A stretch of DNA of 64,000 nt from Spongiihabitans sp965206355 (lineage in GTDB: Bacteria > Pseudomonadota > Gammaproteobacteria > Arenicellales > Poriferihabitantaceae). Position numbers and translations under genes: made by a program. This document shows positions 1-9,667 of this stretch, one piece after another. The stretch spans positions 434,001-498,000 of the forward strand of contig OZ242212.1 of assembly GCA_965206355.1 (NCBI GenBank), in the 5' to 3' direction. Within the stretch, counting starts at the first letter, position 1. Each line of letters opens with the position of its first letter. The notes under the pieces are model-generated. The model was not told the DNA's origin, made no database searches, and saw only the letters and a program-made list of their open reading frames with translations.

Positions 1-2252
1 ATGTGATAATGATTTTCGGCAACACAGGTAGTTACGCCATCGTCAAATACCATGCCATGTTCATTGAGCATCAACCCGTAGCGACTGCGCCCGGGTGCGA
101 GCTGACTCCAAGCATTGGTATAGAGCATATTCAGAAATTGGGCAGTATCTTTACCCTGCAAATCTATTTTACCGAGGGTTGAGGCATCAAGCAGGGCACA
201 GGAATTGCGAGCCGCAAGACATTCTCGTTGTACCGCATCATGCATTGATTCCCCACGCTTTGGAAAATAATACGGTCGCTTCCAATCGCCCACGTCTTCA
301 TACACTGCCGCATTGTTGTCATGCCACGCCTGCATCGCAGTTTTACGTTCTTGCAGAAATAACTGACGGCGATCGTGGCCAACAATAGCGCCTAGGGTGA
401 GTGGGGTATAAGGTGGTCGAAATGTCGTGGTGCCGATTTGCGGAATCGGCAGATTGCGCAGTTTTGACATCACGGAGAGCGCATTGATATTGGAAGTTTT
501 GCCCTGATCAGTACCCATGCCCGTGGTGGTATATCGTTTCAGGTGTTCCACCGATTCAAAACCTTCGCGGGCAGCCAATTCAATATCCGCCACGGTGGAA
601 TCATTGTGCAATTCATGAAAATGTTTTTTCTTGCCCTGACCAATAGGATGATCACAAGGCAAAATCCACAGCGGTCGTATTGGGGCTGTCTGAACAGGTG
701 CCGGCACCGTGTCTAAGGTCAGATGATCTGTATCAAATCCGACCGCTTTAGCGGCAGCACAACCGGCATCAAAGCCTTCGCTTAAACAATCGCCTAATTG
801 ATACGAAGCCCGACACGCACCGGCAACAAAACAAGGATTGTTAATGGCAGTTTGTGCGGGCACAAAGCAGTGCAAATCATCTCGGTATTTGAGCATGCCT
901 TTTGCCTGACTAAACAGATGCAGTGTGGGAGTCCAACCACCCGATACGCCAATCACATCACAATCAATGGTTTGCACAGAACCGACAACCGCATTGCCGT
1001 CCTCGCTCAGCGACATCACCTCTGCCTTGCGAATTTTCTGCTGAGCAAAATCAACTCCACTAATGGTAGCATTTTCGATTACCTTGATACCGAGCTTTTT
1101 AGTTTGGGCAACCGCTTCACTTTGCGGCATTGCCCCCTGATAATGAAGCTGAGAATGTTGTCTAATATCAACAACTGTCACCTCTGCACCGACATTTTTC
1201 GCATCGCTGGCAGTCAGATAGCCACTGTCGTTGTTGGTTAGGATGACAATACGTTTACCGGGTAACACACCATAACGGTTGATGTAGCTACGAAGTGCCC
1301 CTGCCAGCATCACGCCGGGGCGGTCATTGTCAGCAAATACCAGCGGTCGCTCAAAAGCGCCTGTCGCCAGCACAACCTGTTTGGCGCGAATTTTCCACAG
1401 CCGTTCCCGAGCCCATTCTTTTGACTTGCAACCGTCATTGTGCGGTTGCGGGTGTCCATTGATACGTTGATTCGCCACTAAAAAATTGTAATCGTAGTAA
1501 CCGGTAACGGTTGTCCTTGACAACACGGTAACGTGTTTCATTTTGTTGAGCGAGGCCATTTTCTGCTCTATCCATTGTTGACCCCATTGGTTGTCATCAC
1601 AGTCATCGTGCGATGAAGGCTCGCTCAACAATGCGCCACCAAATTCATTCTTCTCATCCAGCAACATAACTCGCGCACCGGCGCACCCTGCCGCCCAGGC
1701 AGCCTGTATGCCGGCAGCTCCACCACCGATTACCAAGACATCGCAATGGGCAAAGGTTTTATCGTAATTGTCAGGATCAATGGCGGTTGGGGTTTTGCCA
1801 AGACCGGCCGACTTGCGAATAAATTTTTCATAGGTCATCCATAATGACGCTGGCCACATAAAGGTCTTATAGTAAAACCCAGCAGGCAAAACTCGTGACA
1901 GTTTGGAGCTTATTGCGCCGAGATCAAAATTGACCGACGGCCAGCAATTCTGAGAGCTGGCGCGCAAGCCTTCGTACAACTCCACTTCAGTGGCTCTGCG
2001 ATTGGGTTCGGTACGGGCACCGCTTTCAAGTTGTACCAAGGCATTCGGCTCTTCTGCTCCAGCGGAATAAATTCCGCGCGGTCGATGGTACTTAAAACTG
2101 CGTCCAACCAGATAAACACCATTGGCTAACAAAGCGGATGCCAGCGTATCTCCCGGGTAACCTTCGCAGGCTTTATTGTCGTACCAAAAGCGAATGCGCA
2201 CGCTACGGTCTAGGTTGCCACCCTCAGCCAGACGATTAACTTGTTGTGTCAT
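1..2252 (-). CDS. soxA: Sarcosine oxidase alpha subunit (partial, 3' end off the window)
   Basis: Large subunit of heterotetrameric sarcosine oxidase, which oxidatively demethylates sarcosine to glycine and passes the one-carbon unit to tetrahydrofolate. The frame is open from the ATG at 2252 to the window edge, about 750 codons of a family usually near 1000, so roughly a quarter is missing. The N-terminus carries the basic GRSFKYHRPRG stretch of the ferredoxin-like domain. A dinucleotide-binding motif GGGAAG lies near residue 176. The last visible part (FLNMLYTNAW, then RYGLMLNEHGMVFDDG) belongs to the C-terminal GcvT-like aminomethyltransferase domain. The start codon overlaps the soxD stop (ATGA), which supports both the start and translational coupling. 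The gamma subunit gene would be expected beyond the left edge. Confidence 0.95.
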   Translation of the reverse strand, partial: MTQQVNRLAEGGNLDRSVRIRFWYDNKACEGYPGDTLASALLANGVYLVGRSFKYHRPRGIYSAGAEEPNALVQLESGARTEPNRRATEVELYEGLRASSQNCWPSVNFDLGAISSKLSRVLPAGFYYKTFMWPASLWMTYEKFIRKSAGLGKTPTAIDPDNYDKTFAHCDVLVIGGGAAGIQAAWAAGCAGARVMLLDEKNEFGGALLSEPSSHDDCDDNQWGQQWIEQKMASLNKMKHVTVLSRTTVTGYYDYNFLVANQRINGHPQPHNDGCKSKEWARERLWKIRAKQVVLATGAFERPLVFADNDRPGVMLAGALRSYINRYGVLPGKRIVILTNNDSGYLTASDAKNVGAEVTVVDIRQHSQLHYQGAMPQSEAVAQTKKLGIKVIENATISGVDFAQQKIRKAEVMSLSEDGNAVVGSVQTIDCDVIGVSGGWTPTLHLFSQAKGMLKYRDDLHCFVPAQTAINNPCFVAGACRASYQLGDCLSEGFDAGCAAAKAVGFDTDHLTLDTVPAPVQTAPIRPLWILPCDHPIGQGKKKHFHELHNDSTVADIELAAREGFESVEHLKRYTTTGMGTDQGKTSNINALSVMSKLRNLPIPQIGTTTFRPPYTPLTLGAIVGHDRRQLFLQERKTAMQAWHDNNAAVYEDVGDWKRPYYFPKRGESMHDAVQRECLAARNSCALLDASTLGKIDLQGKDTAQFLNMLYTNAWSQLAPGRSRYGLMLNEHGMVFDDGVTTCVAENHYH

Positions 2253-2542
2253 AGCTTGATTTCGGTTTCTAATTTCGGCTTGGGTTCGCCGGGTTTATAG
2301 GTGGCGTAAATGTGATCGGTTACGGTATTGCGCGCGACATTGAACCAACGTCGGCAACCGTGAGTATGTAGCCATCTTTCGTAGTGCGTACCTTTGGTGT
2401 TAGTGCGAAAAAAAACGTAGTCGCCCCATTGTTCATCTGATAATTGGTCGGGCTGTTCGGGACGCACGATATGCGCTTCACCGTAACAACTGAATTCGGT
2501 TTGGTCACGCGCACCGCACCACGGGCATTTGATAATAAGCAT
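2249..2542 (-). CDS. soxD: Sarcosine oxidase delta subunit
   Basis: Small zinc-binding subunit of heterotetrameric sarcosine oxidase, 97 aa, the usual size. The zinc ligands known for the family are visible: Cys6 and Cys9 in CPWCG, and His59 and Cys63 in LHTHGCRRW. It starts directly at the soxB stop (no spacer) and its own stop overlaps the soxA start by four bases, so B, D and A form one tightly coupled transcript. Its role in the complex is structural. Confidence 0.95.
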   Translation of the reverse strand: MLIIKCPWCGARDQTEFSCYGEAHIVRPEQPDQLSDEQWGDYVFFRTNTKGTHYERWLHTHGCRRWFNVARNTVTDHIYATYKPGEPKPKLETEIKL

Positions 2543-3787
2543 CTAGTGTGCCACCGCTGCTGCCGCGCCTTCGTCAATCAAGGCACCGCTGTTGAATCGA
2601 TCAATCGAAAAAGGTTCGGCGACGGGGTGCATTTCGCCTCGGGCAATGGAATGGGCAAAAACATTTCCAGAGCCTGGCGTTGCCTTAAACCCACCAGTTC
2701 CCCAACCGCAATTAAACAACAGATTTTTAACGGGTGTTTTGGAAATTAACGGCGAACGATCAACCGTAACATCAACGATGCCACCCCACTGTCGCAACAT
2801 TTTCAGGCGCGAGAATATCGGATAAAGCTCAATAATCGGGACGACGGTTTCCTCAATAACATTGAAGCCGCCACGTTGGGAATAGGAATTATAAGTATCC
2901 GACCCCGCCCCGATAACAAGCTCACCCTTATCCGACTGACTAATATAGGCATGAATACTGCCCGACATAACCACGCAATCCAGTATCGGCTTGATCGGTT
3001 CTGAGACAAGGGCTTGCAATGGGAAAGACTCAACCGGCAAGCGAAACCCCGCCATTTCTGCCAGTACGCTACAATGTCCAGCAACCACACAGCCGATTTT
3101 TTTGGCACCGATAAAGCCACGACTGGTTTCAACACCGCGAACGGTATTGTTGTCGATTTTGAATCCTGTCACTTCACAATTTTGAATAATATCCACGCCC
3201 ATTGCATCGGCAGCCCGAGCATAGCCCCAGGCGACAGCATCGTGCCGAGCGGTACCGCCACGCTTTTGCAACAACGCGCCCAACACCGGATAGCGACACG
3301 CAAGGTTAATGAAGGGCACCCGTTCCTTAATCTGTGCGGGACTTAAAAATTCTGAATCGATGCCATTGAGATGGATGGCATTACCACGACGACCAATCTC
3401 CTGCATATCATGGACGCTGTGTGCGAGGTGCAACAAACCGCGTTGCGAGAACATCACATTATAATTAAGGGCTTGGCTCAGGCCTTCCCAGAGTTTCATG
3501 GCATGTTCGTAGATCGCGGCAGATTCATCCCACAAGTAATTGGAGCGCACAATGGTGGTGTTGCGACCGGTATTGCCACCCCCAATCCAGCCTTTTTCGA
3601 TAACTGCCACGTTGGTGATACCGCATTCTTTAGCCAAATAGTAAGCCGTAGCAAGACCATGACCACCACCGCCAACAATCACCACATCGTATGCTTTTTT
3701 GGGATCAGGACTGCGCCACGCCCGTTGCCAATGCTGATGATAACTCATCGCATTCCGAAGCAGGCTAAAAATGGAGTAACGGTTCAT
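2543..3787 (-). CDS. soxB: Sarcosine oxidase beta subunit
   Basis: FAD/FMN-binding subunit that carries the sarcosine oxidation site, 414 aa. An N-terminal Rossmann motif VIVGGGGHGLATAYYL lies at about residues 37-52, followed by the family stretch GNTGRNTTIVRSNY. The RHD motif at about 181-183 corresponds to the histidine that holds covalent FMN in characterised enzymes. The C-terminus has GWGTGGFKATPGSG. It is the first gene of the soxBDA operon. The upstream region holds a MITE (3938-4076) about 150 bp away and I see no clear promoter. The start has no strong Shine-Dalgarno, but no better in-frame start exists. With the BCCT carrier at 26569 it suggests use of glycine betaine breakdown products. 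Confidence 0.95.
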   Translation of the reverse strand: MNRYSIFSLLRNAMSYHQHWQRAWRSPDPKKAYDVVIVGGGGHGLATAYYLAKECGITNVAVIEKGWIGGGNTGRNTTIVRSNYLWDESAAIYEHAMKLWEGLSQALNYNVMFSQRGLLHLAHSVHDMQEIGRRGNAIHLNGIDSEFLSPAQIKERVPFINLACRYPVLGALLQKRGGTARHDAVAWGYARAADAMGVDIIQNCEVTGFKIDNNTVRGVETSRGFIGAKKIGCVVAGHCSVLAEMAGFRLPVESFPLQALVSEPIKPILDCVVMSGSIHAYISQSDKGELVIGAGSDTYNSYSQRGGFNVIEETVVPIIELYPIFSRLKMLRQWGGIVDVTVDRSPLISKTPVKNLLFNCGWGTGGFKATPGSGNVFAHSIARGEMHPVAEPFSIDRFNSGALIDEGAAAAVAH

Positions 3788-3937
3788 GTCATTATAAGCA
3801 ACAGTTTATAGAAACTCGGAAAACAAAAACTACGGAGTATTTATATTATATCAAAGGAATTTATCCAATAGCGACCAAGATATGACATATTCACGGGTTT
3901 TATGGTTAGGCGTAACCATAAGTTGGTGTTAGAAGTA

Positions 3938-4076
3938 GAGACCTTTGCACGAAAGCCATTTCACCTGCATGCTGTGTTAAAAACGTACTCAATCGGTCAT
4001 TTATAAGCATAAACTCCCTCATTCCGTGCGTTTTTGCCTTACCTGAAAGCAAAATCATCTTCCGTGCAAAGGTCTC
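3938..4076 (+). mobile_element. MITE copy 1 (139 bp)
   Basis: Non-autonomous element with inverted ends GAGACCTTTGCACG / CGTGCAAAGGTCTC, flanked by a perfect 5-bp duplication AAGTA (3933-3937 and 4077-4081). It is the short form of the family and has no coding capacity. It lies in the soxB/SLC13 intergenic region. Confidence 0.9.
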
Positions 4077-4356
4077 AAGTAAATAGAACTATCCGCTTTG
4101 AATAACGCAATCTGGTTTAGCTGCCACAGACGATCGGCGTAACGAACAGATGATTTACATAGCCCACGCACAACCGTCAAAATCTGACAGCTCATGCGGA
4201 TAGTGATAGAATGGTACGGTGCGTGGGCGATTACCGACTCGCTATGAATAAATGCGTGACTAAATGCCGCTATAAATAAATGCTATGAATAAATAATAGC
4301 GAGAGCGATAAACCCGAGAGTGATAAACCGTGGAGATAAAAAGTGGAAAGTAAAGT
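4077..4356. other. Intergenic region with long-range inverted repeat
   Basis: No gene is apparent between MITE copy 1 and the SLC13 gene. A perfect 10-bp inverted repeat GCCCACGCAC (4162-4171) / GTGCGTGGGC (4219-4228) encloses 47 bp. Further on, short direct repeats of the type CTATGAATAAATG and GAGCGATAAACC occur. Either could belong to a leader transcript, but I recognise no known riboswitch. Confidence 0.4.
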
Positions 4357-6219
4357 GTGACTGAAGGTCTTCAGCTTACCGTTGAAATGGGTGCTGTAAT
4401 GGTGATTCTGCTAGTAACCATTTGCGTATTTGCTTTTGACCTTGTTCGGGTTGATGTGGCAGCCGTTTCGGTGATGGTGTTAATTGGGCTGACGACGCTG
4501 ATTCCCGGCTACTCGGGCATGGTCGCGCCACACCAGTTGTTTAGCGGATTTTCCAGCAATGCGGTTATTTCTATCATTGCGGTTATGATAATCGGTGCTG
4601 GACTCGACCGCACTGGGGTGATGGGTAAACTGGCTAATAAAATTCTTAAAGTCGGTGGCAATACCGAAGGGCGGGTGATTATGATTCTTTCCAGTGTCGT
4701 TGGATTGATTTCCAGCTTCCTGCAAAATATCGGTGCTACCGCATTATTTTTGCCGGTGGTCAATCGGATTGCGCGTCGGGGAGAGCTTGCGATTTCGAGA
4801 TTGCTCATGCCGATGGGGTTTTGTGCTATTTTGGGCGGCACGATAACCATGGTCGGTTCCAGTCCTTTAATCTTGCTCAATGACCTGATTGAAAACTCTA
4901 ACCGAGCGGTGCCGGAGCGAGCAATAACCATAGAACCCTTTAGCATGTTTTCGGTTACGCCGATTGGGCTTGCCTTGCTTTTTTGCGGGATTTTCTATTT
5001 TGTGTTTCTTGGGCGGTTTGTGTTGCCGGTGATCAAGGATAAGCCGGGTGAGTCGGGTAGTATGCTGAAATACTTTAGCGAGGTGTACGGGATTGAGGGA
5101 GATGTTTATGAATGTATTGTCACCAAGCAAAGTTCATTGACAGGGCGGACGCTTTCCGAAATTGACGCTGCCGGCAGAGCCGGGTGGATTGTGGCAATCA
5201 GAAACAATCATGAGTTGGTGGTCGCGCCACGCGGTGATACCGAATTTTTAGATGGCAGTGAGATGGCGATTATGGGACGCAGAGATGCAGTTTATGAATT
5301 TGCTGAAGAATACGCATTGCAGATAAAAAATGAAATGGATGTGTTTGCTGAAGTGTTAAGTGCAAGTAGTGCGGGCATTGCGGAGGTCGTCATCCCTCCT
5401 GACTCATCAGTAATTGGTAAATCATTACGCGAAGTCGAATTAAGGAAACACTATGATGCGACAGTGCTGTCTGTTTTTCGTGCCGATGATGTCATTGATG
5501 ATGGTATTCCTGAACTGGTGCTGCAATCTGGGGATACTTTGGTATTACATATCAAGTGGAGCGATTTGAGTGCAATTGTCGATGCCAGAAATGACTTTGT
5601 TGTGGTTACCGACTTTCCGAGAGAGGATGAGCGACCCGATAAACTTAAATTTGCGGTAGCTTTTTTTCTGCTCACCCTGTTCCTGATTATATTTACCGAT
5701 ATGCACTTGTCTGCTGCGCTGATGACCGGGGCGGTGGGTATGATTTTAAGCGGGGTTATCAACATTGAAGAGGCCTACCACGCCATAGGCTGGCAGAGCG
5801 TATTTCTGCTTGCCAGTTTGATTCCACTTGGCATTGCCGTTGAAAACAGTGGCACTGCGATGTGGATTGCACAACAGATTTTATTTTATTTTGATGGTGT
5901 GCCCATCTGGGTATTGCAAACGGCGATTGCGATACTGGCATCGGTATTTACGCTCGTCATATCCAATGTCGGGGCAACGGTATTGCTGGTGCCATTGGCG
6001 ATCAATATTGCCATCGGAGCGGGTACTAATCCTGCCGTATTTGCGCTGACGGTTGCGCTTGCCACTTCCAATTCGTTCCTTATTCCCACGCATCAGGTGA
6101 ATGCGCTGATAATGGGGCCGGGCGGTTATCAGGTGGCAGATTTTCTCAAGGCGGGCAGTATTATGACGGTTATGTTTATTTTTATTGTCGTGGCAATGCT
6201 CAACCTATTTTACTTGTAA
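4357..6219 (+). CDS. SLC13-type carrier with two TrkA-C domains
   Basis: Inner-membrane anion carrier of the divalent anion:Na+ symporter (SLC13) type, 620 aa. Two membrane halves (about residues 10-225 and 430-620) flank two soluble TrkA-C/RCK-C domains at about 240-320 and 330-420, an arrangement common in bacterial sulfate or dicarboxylate carriers of this family. The carrier signature appears in both halves: QNIGATALFLPV (123-134) and SNVGATVLLVP. Translation probably begins at GTG 4357, preceded by GGAAAG at suitable spacing. A later ATG at 4387 is possible. The substrate cannot be read from the sequence; sulfate, succinate-type acids or phosphate are all possible. Confidence 0.85.
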   Translation: MTEGLQLTVEMGAVMVILLVTICVFAFDLVRVDVAAVSVMVLIGLTTLIPGYSGMVAPHQLFSGFSSNAVISIIAVMIIGAGLDRTGVMGKLANKILKVGGNTEGRVIMILSSVVGLISSFLQNIGATALFLPVVNRIARRGELAISRLLMPMGFCAILGGTITMVGSSPLILLNDLIENSNRAVPERAITIEPFSMFSVTPIGLALLFCGIFYFVFLGRFVLPVIKDKPGESGSMLKYFSEVYGIEGDVYECIVTKQSSLTGRTLSEIDAAGRAGWIVAIRNNHELVVAPRGDTEFLDGSEMAIMGRRDAVYEFAEEYALQIKNEMDVFAEVLSASSAGIAEVVIPPDSSVIGKSLREVELRKHYDATVLSVFRADDVIDDGIPELVLQSGDTLVLHIKWSDLSAIVDARNDFVVVTDFPREDERPDKLKFAVAFFLLTLFLIIFTDMHLSAALMTGAVGMILSGVINIEEAYHAIGWQSVFLLASLIPLGIAVENSGTAMWIAQQILFYFDGVPIWVLQTAIAILASVFTLVISNVGATVLLVPLAINIAIGAGTNPAVFALTVALATSNSFLIPTHQVNALIMGPGGYQVADFLKAGSIMTVMFIFIVVAMLNLFYL

Positions 6220-6291
6220 ATGGGCTGCAAATCCCATTGTTCGTGCCCCATTATTTGTCCCACACAATCCTTAATTTTTCACGACATCGCC

Positions 6292-8703
6292 ATGAAAACA
6301 TGTAGATTTATTTTGCTGATACTCGGCTGTTATATCACTATGGCAGCGACACCCGGACATACGGTTTATGCGCATCACTTACTGCCGCAACATCAATTGC
6401 AATGTAGTAATAATTTTCCATGTCCGAAAGAGTTGCAACGTCGGGTTGATTTTTGGATACAGGTGTTTAAGGGTTGGGGCAAAGAAATAGCAATCTTTCA
6501 CAATCCAAATGTTCCGGAGCAGGTGTATTCTGTGGTCAATACGGGTGCAGGTTGCAGCAACCGCGTGTCCAAAAAAATAAAAAAAGAACGCAACAGGTTA
6601 AGCGTGGCACTCGGCAATGTTGCCGCGAAAATGGAGTCAGGCAGTCAACTGAAATCACCCGAAGAGATACATTTGACAGCATTGTTTAACACACAAACGC
6701 CCAAACAAATTCGCTTTGCCAGCACCGTAGTGCGTTGTCAAAGTGGTGTCAAGGATGGGTTTCTGAAAGGCTTGCAACGCTTTAATCGCTATAAATATCT
6801 GGTGGACACGGTATTGAAGCAATATCAACTTCCTGCCGAAATACGTTATTTACCTTTTGTGGAATCTTCTTATGATCCGGCAGCTTATTCTAAGGTGGGC
6901 GCAGCAGGTATGTGGCAAATTATGCCGAGAACGGCGCGAACTCTGGGGTTGGAATTAAACGCGGCTATTGATGAAAGACTCGACCCGGAAGCAGCAACCC
7001 ATGCGGCTGCCAGATATTTGGTGAGATCCAGAGACTCACTCACCGAACTTGCAAGAACCATAGATCCGAAAATCACCGAGCAACAAATCAACCCATTTAT
7101 TATTACGTCTTATAACTACGGTTTGAACGGTATGCGTCGGGCGATTACGCGGGTCAGGCCCGACTATTTAAGTGTATTGAAATACTACAAATCGCCGCGC
7201 TTTCGAGTTGCCGTAAAAAACTTTTATGCCAGTTTTCTGGCGGCGCAGCATGTCACCTTAAATGCGCAACAATATTTCGGTAGTGTCGCTGAATATGAAC
7301 AAATTCAATACCAAACGCTGGTGCTGAAGCAGGCAACTTCTTTGCAACGCATCAAATCGGTGTTCAAGATAACGGAGTCCCAACTGAAACCGCTCAATTT
7401 AGGATTGACCCGATTTATATGGAATGGTTGGCGCATGATTCCGGCCGGCTACCCGTTAAAACTACCACCATCGAAGCACGACAACAAATATAAAACGGCT
7501 ATTGCCAAATTAGCCGCCATGCCGCCTGAAACCATTGTGCGCGGAGCCGGCAATTATGTCGTCCGTAAAGGCGACACTGCCTGTGGTATTGCTAGAGCGT
7601 TGAAGGTAAATTGTCGGGAGTTAATCACGGGCAATCGGCTCGGCAGAAAAGCACTGATTAGAATTGGGCAGAAACTATCCATTCCCGGAGCGTCTATTGT
7701 CGTTGCCAAGGCTGACAGTAAAGGTAGTAATAAACCGGTGCTGGTCAAATCCAAACAACGACAAACCGATAAGATATACCGTGTCAAACGTGGCGATACC
7801 GCCTGCGCTATTGCCAGACGCTTCAATGTCGGTTGTCGTGTCTTAATCAGCGTCAATCATTTAGGTCGAAAAGCGGTTATTTATGTGGGGCAGAAACTGA
7901 CTATTCCGGGAATTGTTTCGCAAGCACCTAACCAGATAGCGAATCTGGATGAAAACAACCGCTACCGAGTGCGTGCCGGTGACTATGCCTGTTCCATAGC
8001 CGCACGCTTATCGGTAGATTGTTCGGCACTTCGGCAGTTAAACAAGCTGAATAAAAAAGCCACCATTTTTCCGGGTCAAAAATTGAAAGTGCCGGGATTA
8101 GAGCTGCCGGATACCACAGAAACAGCCGCACAATTGGCCAAGGTTGATCTGGAAACGGCCATCGCTGCCACCGTCAAACAAGCGGATAGCACGGACAGCA
8201 AAATCGGCAATCAGGATAGGGTGTATTCGGGATTATCCAATTTACTAGACACGTTACCGAATTTAAGCATCGCCATTTCCGGATCACCTGAACAACCGCT
8301 TTACCGAATTCGGGTTGAAGCCGACGAAACGCTCGGACACTATGCTGACTGGCTCGGCATGGACTCAACAAAGGTGCTTAGAAGATTAAATAAATTCTCT
8401 TACAAACAGACTTTGCCAATCGGAAAAATGCTGCAACTTCCGACAATTTTGGGCGATCAAGTTACCGCATTTGAAGCTAAGCGTATTGAATATCATCAGG
8501 TACTCAGCGAAGCATTAAAAGAGCATTATTCGCTAACGGGTATTGAGCGATACACGGTGCAAGCCGGAGATTCAATCTGGTTGTTATCCAGACAATCCGG
8601 ATTTCCGTTGTGGTTGCTATATCGGTTGAATCCGAATTTGGAGTACGCGAGTCTGAAAATTGGACAAGAAATTTTACTGCCGAAACTACAACCGAAACGA
8701 TAA
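6292..8703 (+). CDS. mltD: MltD-like membrane-bound lytic transglycosylase with LysM repeats
   Basis: Cleaves peptidoglycan strands, leaving 1,6-anhydro-MurNAc ends; acts in the periplasm. From ATG 6292 the protein is 803 aa and starts with a short signal (MKTCRFILLILGC) that could be a lipoprotein signal with Cys13, as in E. coli MltD, or a type I signal cut near VYAHH. The SLT domain has the catalytic Glu in ESSYDPAAYSKVGAAGMWQ and the GMWQIMP motif. Three typical LysM repeats follow, each with YxVxxGDxAC..., then two more divergent LysM-like repeats at the C-terminus. The first three each carry a Cys pair (DTAC...VNC type), perhaps a disulfide. The frame continues upstream to 6220, but those 24 codons look non-coding and would mask the signal. 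Confidence 0.88.
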   Translation: MKTCRFILLILGCYITMAATPGHTVYAHHLLPQHQLQCSNNFPCPKELQRRVDFWIQVFKGWGKEIAIFHNPNVPEQVYSVVNTGAGCSNRVSKKIKKERNRLSVALGNVAAKMESGSQLKSPEEIHLTALFNTQTPKQIRFASTVVRCQSGVKDGFLKGLQRFNRYKYLVDTVLKQYQLPAEIRYLPFVESSYDPAAYSKVGAAGMWQIMPRTARTLGLELNAAIDERLDPEAATHAAARYLVRSRDSLTELARTIDPKITEQQINPFIITSYNYGLNGMRRAITRVRPDYLSVLKYYKSPRFRVAVKNFYASFLAAQHVTLNAQQYFGSVAEYEQIQYQTLVLKQATSLQRIKSVFKITESQLKPLNLGLTRFIWNGWRMIPAGYPLKLPPSKHDNKYKTAIAKLAAMPPETIVRGAGNYVVRKGDTACGIARALKVNCRELITGNRLGRKALIRIGQKLSIPGASIVVAKADSKGSNKPVLVKSKQRQTDKIYRVKRGDTACAIARRFNVGCRVLISVNHLGRKAVIYVGQKLTIPGIVSQAPNQIANLDENNRYRVRAGDYACSIAARLSVDCSALRQLNKLNKKATIFPGQKLKVPGLELPDTTETAAQLAKVDLETAIAATVKQADSTDSKIGNQDRVYSGLSNLLDTLPNLSIAISGSPEQPLYRIRVEADETLGHYADWLGMDSTKVLRRLNKFSYKQTLPIGKMLQLPTILGDQVTAFEAKRIEYHQVLSEALKEHYSLTGIERYTVQAGDSIWLLSRQSGFPLWLLYRLNPNLEYASLKIGQEILLPKLQPKR

Positions 8704-8804
8704 ATGGAAAAGTAACTCGCCAATTGCCGATAACAGAAACAGCCCAGTATTTTGGCGAGCATTACGTTAATTATCGCCCTATGTCAATCAATGGTAAACG
8801 CGCA

Positions 8805-9608
8805 TCAGGCAATCGGTAGTTGCGCATCGTTGCTCCATTCTGACCAAGAGCCGGCGTATCCACGGATAGCGTCAAAGCCCAGCGCTCTGAGCATGACAAA
8901 GCTGTGAGAAGAGCGTTGGTGGGTCTGGCAATGAACAATAATTTCATCGGTTTTGCCGATACCGCGTGTTGCGAGCAAAGCGCGTAATTCCTGATCAGGC
9001 TTGAATCGGCGACTGTGGGTTTCATCAATGCTATCAAGCCAGTTCAAATTGACGGCACCGGGGATATGCCCTTTTCGTGGTGAAGCTGATTTCAGACCGT
9101 GGTATTCCTGTGGTGAACGCGCATCAAGAATTGTTATATGCGGATTGGTTAAGGCCTGTAAGACATATTCACGGTCGGCACAGACGGCTGGATTGATGTT
9201 GGCATCAATCGTGCCGACAGTCGCTGTGTTGGCGGTGGTTTGTACGCTTAACCCCTGATTCTGCCAAGCGCTCATGCCACCATTGAGTAATGAATGCGCG
9301 GTGTGACCGACGGCTTCCAGCGTCCATAATAATCGACAGGCATTGATATTATAAGCATGATCGTAGGCGATAATATGGCTATCGCTATGAATGCCAGAGG
9401 TGCGTAGCGTTTGCTCAAGACGCTGTGGGTCGGGCAGTAATCCGGGCGCAGGGGGTATTCCCAAACGTAGCTGTCCGACTTCCAGATGTAACGCCCCCGG
9501 GATATGTCCCTGTTGATATTCTGTGGCACTGCCCAAATCGACAATGACCAGATTATCCATCGTCAACCCGGCTGACAGTGCGTCAGGTTCTGTGATATAA
9601 GGCAACAT
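8805..9608 (-). CDS. Two-domain rhodanese-type sulfurtransferase
   Basis: Thiosulfate or 3-mercaptopyruvate sulfurtransferase family, 267 aa, with an inactive N-terminal rhodanese domain (about 10-120) and a catalytic C-terminal one (about 145-265). The active-site Cys is in IVHCQTHQRSS near residue 227. The CQTHQR loop differs from the CGSGVT loop of mercaptopyruvate enzymes and the CRKGVT loop of classical rhodanese, so the donor is uncertain. The domain-start motif DARSPQEYHGLK and the hinge GHIPGAVNL are typical. It stands alone, convergent with mltD and divergent from pyrF. Confidence 0.85.
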   Translation of the reverse strand: MLPYITEPDALSAGLTMDNLVIVDLGSATEYQQGHIPGALHLEVGQLRLGIPPAPGLLPDPQRLEQTLRTSGIHSDSHIIAYDHAYNINACRLLWTLEAVGHTAHSLLNGGMSAWQNQGLSVQTTANTATVGTIDANINPAVCADREYVLQALTNPHITILDARSPQEYHGLKSASPRKGHIPGAVNLNWLDSIDETHSRRFKPDQELRALLATRGIGKTDEIIVHCQTHQRSSHSFVMLRALGFDAIRGYAGSWSEWSNDAQLPIA

Positions 9609-9667
9609 TATTATTGATTAATCATCATCAATTTTTTAACTTTCAATTCTTAATCACCCCATTGACC

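Noticed and set aside
798..1241. 147-codon plus-strand frame over soxA
   Set aside because: Antisense shadow of the soxA frame that runs off the window.
3371..3811. 146-codon plus-strand frame over soxB
   Set aside because: Antisense shadow of soxB; His/Thr-rich composition.
8716..8759. Inverted repeat CTCGCCAA/TTGGCGAG as a terminator for mltD
   Set aside because: Loop of 28 bases and no T-run.
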